Shown one piece after another: positions 1 through 8,122 of a DNA stretch of 21,813 nucleotides. The notes under the pieces are model-generated. The model was not told where the DNA came from. It did no database searches and was given only the letters and a program-made list of their open reading frames with translations. The stretch lies in the NCBI GenBank assembly GCA_900553155.1, contig USCM01000004.1, positions 1 through 21,813 of the forward strand, written 5' to 3'. This DNA is from an uncultured Prevotella sp. Its GTDB lineage: Bacteria > Bacteroidota > Bacteroidia > Bacteroidales > Bacteroidaceae. How positions within the stretch are numbered: the stretch's first letter is position 1; each line of letters starts with the position of its first letter. The translations under genes and the position numbers were made by a program.

Positions 1-371
1 TGCTTCAGGTAAGCCGCCAGCGTGCTAAGTTGGAGAAGAACCTCGGTTCTATCGCAGATATGGCTCGTCTCCCAGTAGCCCTCTTCGTTGTTGACGTAAT
101 GAAGGAGCACATCGCTGTTAAGGAGGCTAACCGTCTTGGTATTCCAGTGTTCGGTATCGTAGATACCAACTCTGATCCTAAGAATGTTGATTACGTTATC
201 CCAGCTAACGACGATGCTAAGGATTCTGTAGATGCTATCCTTACTGCAGTTTGCGGTGCTATCGCTGAGGCTCTCGAGGAGCGCAAGGCTGAGAAGGCTG
301 ACGACAAGGCTGCTGCTGAGCAGAAGGACCAGCCTAAGAAGAAGGCTGCCCGCAAGGACGAGGCTGAGTAA
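1..371 (+). CDS. rpsB: 30S ribosomal protein S2, C-terminal part (5' end outside window)
   Basis: This is the C-terminal third of ribosomal protein S2, a component of the 30S subunit. The reading frame is open to the left edge (codons begin at base 3), so the gene starts outside the window; the TTG at 30 is an internal Leu codon, not a start. The visible protein contains the S2 signatures [22 protein letters not shown] and [15 protein letters not shown], followed by the conserved block ending in DDAKDS. The last 30 residues or so form a Lys/Ala/Glu-rich tail ([13 protein letters not shown]...), typical of longer Bacteroidota S2 proteins. It is followed after 108 bp by tsf, the conserved rpsB-tsf pairing. 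Codon use is strongly biased, as expected for a highly expressed gene. Confidence 0.96.
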   Translation, partial: LQVSRQRAKLEKNLGSIADMARLPVALFVVDVMKEHIAVKEANRLGIPVFGIVDTNSDPKNVDYVIPANDDAKDSVDAILTAVCGAIAEALEERKAEKADDKAAAEQKDQPKKKAARKDEAE

Positions 372-393
372 TTAGGCAAAGAAATATATACTG

Positions 394-426
394 AAGCCAT
401 TGATTCTGTTTATGATTCGATGGCTT
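394..426 (+). other. Hairpin between rpsB and tsf
   Basis: Arms AAGCCATTGA (394-403) and TCGATGGCTT (417-426) pair over 10 bp with one G-U wobble, around a 13-nt loop. No T run follows, so it is not a clear terminator. It may be an RNA processing or partial attenuation site between the two genes; that role is inference. Confidence 0.35.
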
Positions 427-479
427 TAGTAGCTTTTAAGCAAAGATTATTATTAACTTTTTAATATAAAAATATTATT

Positions 480-1475
480 ATGGCTGTTTCAATTGAAGAT
501 ATCAAGAAACTTCGCGCTATGACTGGTGCTGGTCTTGCTGACGTTAAGAAGGCACTCACAGAGGCTGAAGGTGATTTCGATAAGGCAAAGGAGTTGCTCC
601 GTGAGCGTGGTCTCGCTATCGCTGCTAAGCGTTCTGACCGTGAGACTTCTAACGGTTGCGTTCTCGTTAAGAAGGTTAACGATTTCGCTGCTATCATCGC
701 TCTCAAGTGCGAGACTGACTTCGTAGCTAATGGTGCTGACTTCATCAAGTTGACATCTGACATCCTCGACGCTGCTATCGCTGCCAAGGCTCACACTCTC
801 GACGAGGTGAAGACTTTGAAGGTTGGCGAGTCTGATGCTCAGGCTGCTGTTACACAGCGCTCTGGTATCACTGGCGAGAAGATGGAGCTCGACGGCTACA
901 ACGTACTCGAGGGTGAGAACATCGAGGTTTACGACCACATGAAGAAGCACACTCTCTGCACAATGGTTCAGCTCAACGAGAACAACGAGGAGGCTGGTCA
1001 CAAGATCGCTATGCAGGTTGCTGCTATGAAGCCTATCGCTCTCGACGAGGAGTCGGTTCCTGCTGAGGTTAAGGAGGAAGAGCATAAGGTTGCTGTTCAG
1101 AAGACTAAGGAAGAGCAGATTGAGAAGGCTGTTGAGGTTGCTTTGAAGAAGGCAGGTCTCAATCCTAACCACTTCGACTCTGAGGACCACATCGAGTCTA
1201 ACCAGGGCAAGGGCTGGATCACAGCTGAGGACGTTGCTAAGTTCCGCGAGATCAAGGAGACTGTTTCTGCTGAGAAGGCTGCAAACCTCAACGAGAACAT
1301 GATTCAGAACATCGCTAAGGGTCGTGTTGGCAAGTTCTTGAAGGAGAACTGCCTCGTTTGCCAGGAGTTCCAGTTCGGCGACGGCGACAAGCAGAGCGTT
1401 GCCGACTACCTCAAGAAGCAGGACAAGGATCTGAAGATTGTTGCTTACAAGCGCTTCACTCTTGCTGCTGAGTAA
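480..1475 (+). CDS. tsf: Translation elongation factor Ts
   Basis: EF-Ts is the nucleotide exchange factor that recycles EF-Tu from the GDP-bound form. The 331-residue protein opens with the N-terminal UBA-like domain (about 1-50; IKKLRAMTGAGLADVKKAL) and the EF-Tu-contacting motif TDFV at 79-82 within CETDFVAN. The C-terminal region has the family pattern GRVGKFLKENCLVCQEF and ends in VADYLKKQ. It is longer than the 283-residue E. coli protein; the extra length lies in the charged middle (about 195-275), as in other Bacteroidota. The ATG at 480 matches the conserved N-terminus MAVSIEDIKKLR. It lies 108 bp after rpsB and ends just before a strong terminator, so rpsB-tsf is probably one transcript end. 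Confidence 0.97.
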   Translation: MAVSIEDIKKLRAMTGAGLADVKKALTEAEGDFDKAKELLRERGLAIAAKRSDRETSNGCVLVKKVNDFAAIIALKCETDFVANGADFIKLTSDILDAAIAAKAHTLDEVKTLKVGESDAQAAVTQRSGITGEKMELDGYNVLEGENIEVYDHMKKHTLCTMVQLNENNEEAGHKIAMQVAAMKPIALDEESVPAEVKEEEHKVAVQKTKEEQIEKAVEVALKKAGLNPNHFDSEDHIESNQGKGWITAEDVAKFREIKETVSAEKAANLNENMIQNIAKGRVGKFLKENCLVCQEFQFGDGDKQSVADYLKKQDKDLKIVAYKRFTLAAE

Positions 1476-1509
1476 TTAGAGCAATCAATTACGCATATTT
1501 TTATATTTG

Positions 1510-1550
1510 GGAGTTGCGAGGAGTGAAAGCTCTATCGCAGCTCCTTTTTT
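1510..1550 (+). terminator. Intrinsic terminator of rpsB-tsf
   Basis: Arms GGAGTTGCGA (1510-1519) and TCGCAGCTCC (1535-1544) pair over 10 bp with one wobble, with a further short GAG/CTC pairing inside the loop. Six T residues follow at 1545-1550. It lies 35 bp after the tsf stop codon. Confidence 0.9.
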
Positions 1551-1566
1551 GTTTAATGTAGCCGAG

Positions 1567-1603
1567 TAGGCAGGCGGTTAGCCCGTTGTACTCAGCCTGC
1601 TTA
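1567..1603 (+). other. Second hairpin in the tsf to FAH-gene spacer
   Basis: TAGGCAGGC (1567-1575) can pair with GCCTGCTTA (1595-1603), 9 bp with one wobble. There is no T run. It lies upstream of the next gene, in its likely leader or promoter region; function unknown. Confidence 0.3.
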
Positions 1604-1606
1604 TAT

Positions 1607-1638
1607 ACTTGTCAACTCGTCAACTTGTAAACTTGAAA
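1607..1638 (+). repeat. Four-copy 8-bp tandem repeat ahead of the FAH-family gene
   Basis: Four consecutive octamers are seen: ACTTGTCA, ACTCGTCA, ACTTGTAA, ACTTGAAA. The array ends 5 bp before the ATG at 1644, so it occupies the translation initiation region. The copies are imperfect, differing at one to three positions. Confidence 0.75.
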
Positions 1639-1643
1639 AGAAA

Positions 1644-2261
1644 ATGAAGATATTTGCTGTAGGTATGAACTACCTCGAACACAATAAAGAGCTTCATGGC
1701 TCGTTATATAAACCAGAGAGTCCTGTGATTTTCACCAAGGCTGATACCGCCTTGCTAAAGGATTACAAGCCCTTCTTCATCCCCGACCACCTCGGTCGAA
1801 TCGACTATGAAACCGAGCTTGTGGTGCGCATATCCCGTCTCGGCAAGACCATTCCGCAGCGTTTTGCCCACCGCTACTACGACGCTGTGACCGTGGGCAT
1901 CGACTTCACAGCACGCGAGCTGCAGTCGAAGCTACGTGCCGAGGGCAAGCCATGGGACCTTTGCAAGGGTTTCGACGGGTCGGCAGCGCTGGGCGAGTGG
2001 GTCTCTATAGACAAGTTCCGCGACATCCAGGCCATCCACTTCCACCTCGACATCAACGGCAAAACCGTACAGGAGGGCTGCACCTCGGATATGCTGTATA
2101 AGGTGGACGAGCTGATAGCCTACATCTCGCAGTACTTCACCCTGAAGACCGGCGACATCCTCTATACCGGAACTCCTGCCGGTGTTGGCCCCGTAAACAT
2201 CGACGACCACTTCGAGGGCTATATCGAGGACCGCAAGGTTCTGGAGTTCAACTGCAAATAG
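1644..2261 (+). CDS. Fumarylacetoacetate hydrolase (FAH) family protein
   Basis: A 205-residue member of the FAH superfamily, metal-dependent enzymes acting on acyl-pyruvate or oxaloacetate-like substrates (hydrolases, isomerases, decarboxylases). The sequence starts MKIFAVGMNYLEHNKEL. It has the metal-binding pattern YETELVV with E56 and E58, and D87 in GIDFTARELQ, the E-x-E plus Asp spacing found in FAHD1-like proteins. The C-terminal half carries the family hallmark TLKTGDILYTGTPAGVGPV. The length fits a single-domain FAHD1-like enzyme rather than true FAH (about 420 residues). Substrate cannot be read from sequence; acylpyruvase or oxaloacetate decarboxylase activity is possible. It precedes porU by 17 bp and may be cotranscribed with it, although no functional link to secretion is evident. 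Confidence 0.9.
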   Translation: MKIFAVGMNYLEHNKELHGSLYKPESPVIFTKADTALLKDYKPFFIPDHLGRIDYETELVVRISRLGKTIPQRFAHRYYDAVTVGIDFTARELQSKLRAEGKPWDLCKGFDGSAALGEWVSIDKFRDIQAIHFHLDINGKTVQEGCTSDMLYKVDELIAYISQYFTLKTGDILYTGTPAGVGPVNIDDHFEGYIEDRKVLEFNCK

Positions 2262-2278
2262 TAACAATGTAACTAATT

Positions 2279-5200
2279 ATGAAAATAAACTTGCGAGCCA
2301 TACATCTAATAATATGTCTGTGCATGACATTAGTGTCGGCAACGGCGCAGAAGTTCTACAACCTCACCTCGCAGGAGGTGAAGGTCGACTCTGTTATGCC
2401 CGTCTTCGCCCACACCGAGAGCCTGCCAACCGCCTACCGCGACTCGGTATATACATTCGAGATAGCCTATCCCGAGTTTGCCGACATGCCCTCCGCCGAC
2501 ATTGCTGCCTACCGCCGTCTAACGTCAGCCCTGCCACCAGCCTTGCCCAAGGTTGAGAGCTATGTGTCGTTCGACCGCAAGCAGCCCATGCTCCATGCCG
2601 AGCTTTGCCCCATAGTAATGCGCAGCGGCAAGTTTCAAGTGCTCGCAAGCTTTATGCTTCGCCGTGTGGCTCGTGCCAAGACAGCCGATGTAGCGTCGCG
2701 CATTGCACGCATCAACTCGCCCCTTTCGGCTTCGGCGCTTACTGAAGTCGACCCCTCTACCGTTGCTCCTGCCAACCGCTACGTCAAGAAGAGCGTGTTG
2801 CGCAGCGGCAAGTGGGCTAAGATTCGTGTCCCGTCGTCGGGCATCTATCAGCTCACCGATGCCGTAGTGCGCCAAGCCGGATTCTCAAATCCCGACAAGG
2901 TCAAGATTTACGGATATGGCGGAAACCTCCAGAACGAGGTGCTCAATGCTGCCGACCTCATCAGCTGCGACGACCTTAGCGAGCTGCCTACCTACAAGAC
3001 AGCCGATGGACGCCGCCTGTTCTATGGCAGTGGTCCGGTGTCTTGGCCGGACGATACCGAATCGCAAATACGCATCCGCAATCCTTATTCCGATTACGGC
3101 TACTACTTCCTTACCGAGGGAAGCACCGCCCCAACATTCTATGCCGACTCAGCCAAGTTTGTCGGCACTATCCCTCAAGCCGACTTGTGCCACGACCTCT
3201 ACGAGATAGACGATTATGCCTATGCTCAGTTGGGCCGCAACCTCTATGGCGCCAAGCTCCTGTCGTCAGGCGACTCACTTGTTGTCGAGTTCGACAGTTC
3301 TCTGCGTTCGGCTTATTCCAACTCTTCTCTCACCGTAGGCATCGCGTCGGACGTCGCCGCACAGGTGTCCGTAACACACAACGGCTATACCTTCCCGTCG
3401 CCGGTATCTATCCTCAACTCGGCTTCGGGATATATCAAGGCGCAGAGCCAAACCGTAACATTCAGCCAGCTGCAAACGCGCAGCGCATCGGGCCGTGAGC
3501 GCATTGTGCTGCGTGTAAAGAGCGGTGCCACCCGTCTCGACTACGTGTCGCTGTCGTGGGCTTCCCCACAAGACATTCCTGCTCTTTCCACTACCGCCTT
3601 TTCCGCCCCCGAATATGTATACAATATAACCAACCAGAACCACCACGCCGACAAGCAAGCCGACATGGTGATAATAATACCCACATCCCAAAAGCTCCTT
3701 GCCCAGGCACAGCGCATAAAGCAGATGCACGAGGAGCGCGATGGTATGCGTGTGAACATCGTGCCTGCCGACGAGCTGTACAACGAGTTCTCGAGCGGCA
3801 CCCCCGACGCTTCTGCCTATCGCCACTACCTCAAAATGCTGTACGACCGTGCCTCTTCCGAAGCCGACCAACCCAAGTATCTGCTCCTTCTTGGCGGCAG
3901 CGTATGGGACAATCGGCTTAAGACCTCGGTTTGCCGTGGCTTCAATGCCGACGACTATCTGCTTGCCTTTGAGAGCGAAAACTCATTTGACCTTACAAAC
4001 AGCTATGTAGACGACGGCTTCTACGCTACGCTCGACGATGGCGAAGGCGCCTACCCCCTCTACCGCGACAAGGTGGACGTGGCTGTAGGACGTATGCCTG
4101 TGCTTACCGATACCGACGCCAAGGCTATGGTGGACAAGCTTCTGTCGTATGTAGACAATGCCAACCGCGACTCTTGGCTCAACACCATATTCTTTATGGG
4201 CGACGACGGCGACAACAACATCCACATGAAAGATGCCAACGCCGTTGCCGACCAGGTGATAGACACCAACCCCGGATTCTATGTCCAGAAGGTTATGTGG
4301 GACGCCTATAATATGGAGAGCACGGCTACCGGAAACTCTTATCCCGATATCGAGCGTGCCATAAAGAAGCAGCAAAGCCAGGGAGCGCTCATTATGGACT
4401 ATGTAGGCCATGGCTCGGAGTGGCAATTCTCGCACGAGAATGTGCTGCGCATAGCCGACTTCCAAAACTTCTCCAATACCAACCTTCCGCTCTGGCTTAC
4501 CATCGGTTGCGACTTTATGCCCTTCGACCGCCTATCCGACAACATCGGCATGAAAGCGGTGCTCAACCCCAATGGAGGTGCGGTGGCGCTTATCGGCTCT
4601 ACCCGAACCGTCTTCTCCAACTATAATGCCTATCTGCACAAGGCTTTGATGCGCCATTTGCTGTCCTACGACGACAACGGCAAGCCGCTTGCGGTGGGCG
4701 AGGCCTTGCGTCTTGCCAAGAACTCTGCCAATACAGAGCGATATGCCAACAACTCGTTGCAATTCTCTCTGCTTGGCGACCCTGCAATGCGTCTCAATAT
4801 GCCAACAGCCAAGATTGTTATCGACTCTATCTGTGGCGTTGCCATTGAGGAAGCCGCAACTCTGCCCAAGATGAAGGCAGGTGCCCTTGTAAAGGTGGCG
4901 GGACACGTTGAGGGAGCCGAAAATTTCAACGGCAATCTCTCTCTAAACGTGCGCGATAGCCGCGAGACGATAGTGTGCCGTCTCAATCAGCCTAACGAGG
5001 CGTCTACACCATGCACCTTTACCGACCGCACCAAGACCATATACAGCGGACGCAACCGCATTGCCGACGGCAAGTTCAGTGTCGAGTTTGCTGTTCCTAA
5101 GGACATCAACTATTCGGACGAGACAGGCCTCATCACGGCGTGGGCTGTAAGCGACGACCATACCGTTATGGCACAGGGCTACAGCGAGAGCTTTACGGTG

Positions 5201-5887
5201 GGCGAGAGCCAGATTGCCGTAAACGACTCTATTGGCCCGTCGATATACTGCTATCTCAACTCGCCATCTTTCCAGAACGGTGGCACAGTGAACAGCACAC
5301 CCTACTTCGTGGCAGAGATAACCGACCGCGACGGTATCAACGCCTCAGGCTCGGGCATTGGCCATGATATGCAGCTGTGTATAGACGGACGGGCAGATAT
5401 GACCTTCTCGCTCAACGACAACTTCCAGTTCGACTTCGGCTCCTACACCTCAGGCTATACCTATTACAGTATGCCGCAGCTCGACGAAGGTTGGCACACA
5501 CTACGCTTCCGTGCATGGGATATACAGAACAACGTCAATACATCTGAGCTGCGCTTCTGCGTGGTAAAGAGTCAGAAGCCCTCGTTCTCTATCTCTTGCA
5601 CCAAGAACCCGGCTCGCGAGTCTACCACCTTCGTCATAGCGCACGACCGACAGGGTGCCAACCTCGACGTAACTGTGGAGGTGTACGACCTAAGCGGACG
5701 CCGCCTGTGGTCGCACAGCGAGAGTGGCGTAGGCAATGGCTCAACCTACACCGTTACATGGAATCTAACCACCGACGGAGGCGTACAGCTCGACAGCGGC
5801 ATCTATCTGTACCGCGTAAAACTTGGGGCAGACAATGCCACCAAGACGTCCAAAGCCAAGAAACTGATAATTGCAGGCAATAAATAG
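2279..5887 (+). CDS. porU: Type IX secretion sortase PorU (gingipain-family C25 cysteine peptidase)
   Basis: PorU is the outer-membrane sortase of the type IX secretion system: it removes the C-terminal signal of cargo and transfers the cargo to anionic lipopolysaccharide. The 1202-residue protein begins with a signal peptide (residues 1-23, cleavage probably after SATA). A long beta-rich N-terminal region follows, then the C25 peptidase domain (about 463-840). The catalytic pair is visible as H711 in YVGHGS and C744 in IGCDF; their 33-residue spacing matches the H657/C690 pair I recall for P. gingivalis PorU. The domain ends near LLGDPAMRL (831-839). The last 100 residues (VEVYDLSGRRLW... 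LDSGIYLYRV) resemble a type IX sorting domain, which PorU is known to keep. porV follows after 39 bp. Confidence 0.93.
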   Translation: MKINLRAIHLIICLCMTLVSATAQKFYNLTSQEVKVDSVMPVFAHTESLPTAYRDSVYTFEIAYPEFADMPSADIAAYRRLTSALPPALPKVESYVSFDRKQPMLHAELCPIVMRSGKFQVLASFMLRRVARAKTADVASRIARINSPLSASALTEVDPSTVAPANRYVKKSVLRSGKWAKIRVPSSGIYQLTDAVVRQAGFSNPDKVKIYGYGGNLQNEVLNAADLISCDDLSELPTYKTADGRRLFYGSGPVSWPDDTESQIRIRNPYSDYGYYFLTEGSTAPTFYADSAKFVGTIPQADLCHDLYEIDDYAYAQLGRNLYGAKLLSSGDSLVVEFDSSLRSAYSNSSLTVGIASDVAAQVSVTHNGYTFPSPVSILNSASGYIKAQSQTVTFSQLQTRSASGRERIVLRVKSGATRLDYVSLSWASPQDIPALSTTAFSAPEYVYNITNQNHHADKQADMVIIIPTSQKLLAQAQRIKQMHEERDGMRVNIVPADELYNEFSSGTPDASAYRHYLKMLYDRASSEADQPKYLLLLGGSVWDNRLKTSVCRGFNADDYLLAFESENSFDLTNSYVDDGFYATLDDGEGAYPLYRDKVDVAVGRMPVLTDTDAKAMVDKLLSYVDNANRDSWLNTIFFMGDDGDNNIHMKDANAVADQVIDTNPGFYVQKVMWDAYNMESTATGNSYPDIERAIKKQQSQGALIMDYVGHGSEWQFSHENVLRIADFQNFSNTNLPLWLTIGCDFMPFDRLSDNIGMKAVLNPNGGAVALIGSTRTVFSNYNAYLHKALMRHLLSYDDNGKPLAVGEALRLAKNSANTERYANNSLQFSLLGDPAMRLNMPTAKIVIDSICGVAIEEAATLPKMKAGALVKVAGHVEGAENFNGNLSLNVRDSRETIVCRLNQPNEASTPCTFTDRTKTIYSGRNRIADGKFSVEFAVPKDINYSDETGLITAWAVSDDHTVMAQGYSESFTVGESQIAVNDSIGPSIYCYLNSPSFQNGGTVNSTPYFVAEITDRDGINASGSGIGHDMQLCIDGRADMTFSLNDNFQFDFGSYTSGYTYYSMPQLDEGWHTLRFRAWDIQNNVNTSELRFCVVKSQKPSFSISCTKNPARESTTFVIAHDRQGANLDVTVEVYDLSGRRLWSHSESGVGNGSTYTVTWNLTTDGGVQLDSGIYLYRVKLGADNATKTSKAKKLIIAGNK

Positions 5888-5926
5888 AATGTTCCTGCGT
5901 TTTTTATATAGCTAATAATACGATAA

Positions 5927-7096
5927 ATGAAGAATATATATCTTGCGGCACTCGCCCTTATGGGCATCTCGCCGCTCACTGCCACTGCTCAGGAAAAGGT
6001 TGATATGTTCAATCCTGAGAAAAACTCAGTAACATCGCAGTCGATAGCACCCGATGCCCGTGCCGGTGGTATGGGCGACGTAGGTGTCGCTACCGACCCT
6101 GATGTGGCGTCGCAATACTGGAACCCCGCCAAGTATCCCTTTACCATATCGCGTGCCGGAGTGTCGCTCAACTACACCCCGTGGCTTCGCCAGCTCGTAA
6201 GCGACATCGACCTTGCCTACCTTGTGGGCTACTACCGCATAGGCGACTACTCGGCAGTGTCGGCTTCTATGCGCTACTTCTCGCTTGGTGAGGTGTTCTA
6301 TGGCGATACATCCGACACACAGATGACGCTCAATCCATACGAGATGTCCTTTGACGTGGCCTACTCTATTATGCTTAGCGAGAAGTTCTCCATAGCTGCC
6401 GGTGTGCGCTGGATCTACTCCGACCTTACCTACAACTACGACGACACCTCGTCGCCAGGTAGCGCCTTTGCCGTAGACCTCGCCGCCTACTACCAGAACT
6501 ACATCAATATCGGACAGCGCGAGTGTCAGCTTGGTCTTGGTCTTGACATCTCAAACGTGGGTTCGAAGATAAACTTCGGCGGCGACGAGAACTCCGAGTT
6601 CCTTCCTGCCAACCTCCGTGTAGGTGCCTCGCTTATGGTTCCAGTGGACGAGTACAACCGCTTCTCAATAGCTTTCGACGCCAACAAGCCTCTCGTGCCC
6701 ACTATGCCAGTAAAGATGGACGGCGAGTCGGACGAGGATTTCATCACACGCAAGCAGAAGGACTACTACGACGTGTCGCCTATCAGCGGTATCTTCAAGA
6801 GCTTCAGCGATGCCCCCGGTGGATTTAAGGAGGAGTTGCAGGAGGTTCGTTGGAGTATCGGTGGCGAGTATGTATACAACGACAAGTTCTCGCTGCGTGC
6901 CGGTTACCACCACGAGTCAGAGAACAAGGGCAACCGCAAGTACTTCACCGTAGGTGCCGGCTTCAAGATGAATGTCTTCTCGCTCGACGCCGGATACGTT
7001 ATAGCTACTGCCAAGTCGAACCCACTTGACCAGACGCTGCGCTTCTCGCTGACGTTCGACATGGATGGACTGAAAGACCTATTTAGACGAAGATAA
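5927..7096 (+). CDS. porV: Type IX secretion outer-membrane protein PorV (LptO)
   Basis: A 389-residue outer-membrane beta-barrel of the FadL-like PorV family. PorV binds cargo as it leaves the SprA translocon and hands it to PorU in the attachment complex. The signal peptide covers about residues 1-21 (LPLTATA-type end before QEKVD). The mature N-terminus holds the family motif ARAGGMGDVGVATDPD followed by ASQYWNPAKYPF (about 44-72). Alternating beta strands fill the rest, with a charged loop near 263-300 and an aromatic final strand (RFSLTFDM) near the end. Its position directly after porU and before ispF matches the P. gingivalis order as I recall it (PG0026-PG0028). I chose the ATG at 5927 because it gives a proper signal peptide. 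Confidence 0.93.
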   Translation: MKNIYLAALALMGISPLTATAQEKVDMFNPEKNSVTSQSIAPDARAGGMGDVGVATDPDVASQYWNPAKYPFTISRAGVSLNYTPWLRQLVSDIDLAYLVGYYRIGDYSAVSASMRYFSLGEVFYGDTSDTQMTLNPYEMSFDVAYSIMLSEKFSIAAGVRWIYSDLTYNYDDTSSPGSAFAVDLAAYYQNYINIGQRECQLGLGLDISNVGSKINFGGDENSEFLPANLRVGASLMVPVDEYNRFSIAFDANKPLVPTMPVKMDGESDEDFITRKQKDYYDVSPISGIFKSFSDAPGGFKEELQEVRWSIGGEYVYNDKFSLRAGYHHESENKGNRKYFTVGAGFKMNVFSLDAGYVIATAKSNPLDQTLRFSLTFDMDGLKDLFRRR

Positions 7097-7120
7097 ACTC
7101 AAAACTCAAATTCAAAACTA

Positions 7121-7597
7121 ATGAACATTCGTACCGGATTTGGATATGATGTCCACAAATTAGTAGAGGGTCGCGAGCTATGGCTTGGCGGCATACGCCT
7201 CGACTACCCACTTGGCTTGCTTGGCCATAGCGATGCCGACGTTCTGATTCACGCTATATGCGACGCCTTGCTTGGTGCCGCCAATATGCGCGACATTGGC
7301 TACCACTTCCCCGACACCGCTGCCGAGACTCTTAATGTCGACAGCAAGATATTGCTGCGCAAGACTATCGACCTCATAGCAACCAAGGGCTACCGTCTGG
7401 GCAATATTGATGCCACGGTATGTGCCGAGCGTCCAAAGCTCAATCCGCATATACCAGAGATGCAGCGTTGCCTTGCCGAGGTAATGGGCACCGACATCGA
7501 CAATGTGTCGATTAAGGCAACCACTACAGAGAAGCTCGGATTCACCGGGCGTATGGAGGGCATATCGGCATACGCCACTGTATTGATTGTGAAATAA
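7121..7597 (+). CDS. ispF: 2-C-methyl-D-erythritol 2,4-cyclodiphosphate synthase
   Basis: IspF carries out the fifth step of the methylerythritol phosphate pathway to isoprenoids, cyclising CDP-methylerythritol phosphate with release of CMP. The 158 residues match the family's usual length. Zinc ligands are seen as D10 and H12 (GYDVH) and H44 (ADVLIHAICDAL). The active-site signature GLLGHSDADV precedes H44, and the C-terminal block SIKATTTEKLGFTGRMEGI is the conserved CMP-binding and catalytic segment. It starts 24 bp after porV, so it is probably the last gene of the porU-porV-ispF transcript. The link to secretion is positional only. The spacer before its ATG is a short ACTCAAA-type repeat. 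Confidence 0.97.
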   Translation: MNIRTGFGYDVHKLVEGRELWLGGIRLDYPLGLLGHSDADVLIHAICDALLGAANMRDIGYHFPDTAAETLNVDSKILLRKTIDLIATKGYRLGNIDATVCAERPKLNPHIPEMQRCLAEVMGTDIDNVSIKATTTEKLGFTGRMEGISAYATVLIVK

Positions 7598-7612
7598 TAG
7601 CCCCACCCCCAA

Positions 7613-7633
7613 CCCCTCCCCATTAGGGAGGGG
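7613..7633. repeat. GC-rich perfect hairpin after ispF
   Basis: CCCCTCCC (7613-7620) and GGGAGGGG (7626-7633) form a perfect 8-bp stem with a 5-nt loop, 15 bp after the ispF stop. The preceding run ccccacccccaa makes the + strand very C-rich. It may terminate the porU-porV-ispF transcript, but the following bases are only moderately T-rich. Similar ccctcccc/gggagggg hairpins are common dispersed intergenic sequences in many genomes, by recollection. Confidence 0.6.
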
Positions 7634-7640
7634 AGTTATA

Positions 7641-7740
7641 TGTTCTCTTGTCTTTCTATAAAACCATGTTCTTCTGTCTTTTAAAAAACATGTTCTTTTG
7701 TTCTTCTGTCTTTTAAAAAACATGTTCTCCCGTCTAAAAC
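7641..7740. repeat. Imperfect tandem repeat array (tgttct...ctgtcttttaaaaaaca)
   Basis: A 29-bp segment at 7668-7696 recurs exactly at 7700-7728, a period of 32 bp. Degenerate partial copies lie on each side (7641-7666 and 7723-7740). Each copy begins gttcttctgtctttt and continues into aaaaaacatgttct. The array separates the ispF hairpin from the tRNA promoter. No coding potential is evident. Confidence 0.8.
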
Positions 7741-7780
7741 CAACTTTTTTGATGTTTTTTTGAAAAAAGTTATCAAAACA

Positions 7781-7812
7781 TTTGGTGGTTACAAATAAAT
7801 CAGCTACCTTTG
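7781..7812 (+). promoter_or_regulatory. Bacteroidota promoter of tRNA-Val
   Basis: TTTG at 7781-7784 and TAccTTTG at 7805-7812, separated by 20 bp, match the Bacteroidota -33/-7 consensus. An A/T-rich block with a 9-bp inverted repeat (AACTTTTTT 7742-7750, AAAAAAGTT 7763-7771) lies upstream and could act as an UP-like element. The tRNA begins 54 bp after the -7 element. Confidence 0.88.
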
Positions 7813-7865
7813 CACTCGCTTTAAAGAACTAAGCAATGTTACCTAAAGCAAACCGATAATGTATC

Positions 7866-7940
7866 GGGCGTTTAGCTCAGCTGGTTTAGAGCATCTGCCT
7901 TACAAGCAGAGGGTCGGCGGTTCGAATCCGTCAACGCCCA
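7866..7940 (+). tRNA. tRNA-Val (anticodon UAC)
   Basis: A 75-nt cloverleaf folds cleanly. The acceptor stem is GGGCGTT with AACGCCC, the D stem GCTC/GAGC, the anticodon stem TCTGC/GCAGA around loop CTTACAA (anticodon TAC, reading GUA and related valine codons), and the T stem GGCGG/CCGTC with loop TTCGAAT. The discriminator base is A at 7940. The 3' CCA is not encoded (next bases are CAG). It is a stand-alone transcript, with a consensus promoter before it and a terminator after it. Confidence 0.97.
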
Positions 7941-7951
7941 CAGGGGTGTTT

Positions 7952-7992
7952 CCTCGTGGCTTTCTCTTCGGAGAGGCTGCGGGGATTTTTTT
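7952..7992 (+). terminator. Intrinsic terminator of tRNA-Val
   Basis: A long imperfect stem (cctcgtggctttctc against gagaggctgcgggg) closes on a TTCG tetraloop at about 7967-7970. Seven T residues follow at 7986-7992. Confidence 0.88.
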
Positions 7993-8041
7993 GTTTATAC
8001 CCACATTGTGGATCAAATAATATTGTTGTGTTCTTATGGAA

Positions 8042-8061
8042 CGGCGAGCTCCTGCTCGCCG
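8042..8061. repeat. REP-like palindrome, copy 1
   Basis: CGGCGAGC (8042-8049) and GCTCGCCG (8054-8061) form a perfect 8-bp stem with loop TCCT. The following ACCAAGCTAAG resembles the AGCAAGCAAGG tail of the two copies near 18.85 kb, so this is a diverged member of the same family. Confidence 0.75.
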
Positions 8062-8122
8062 ACCAAGCTAAGTGAGTGAGGTTGGCGTTATAATGTTCGT
8101 ATAATTGGCGTTAATGTTTCTA

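Noticed and set aside
7641..7740. Possible CRISPR array
   Set aside because: Only two exact copies exist, they abut with a 3-bp gap rather than spacers, and no cas gene is in the window.
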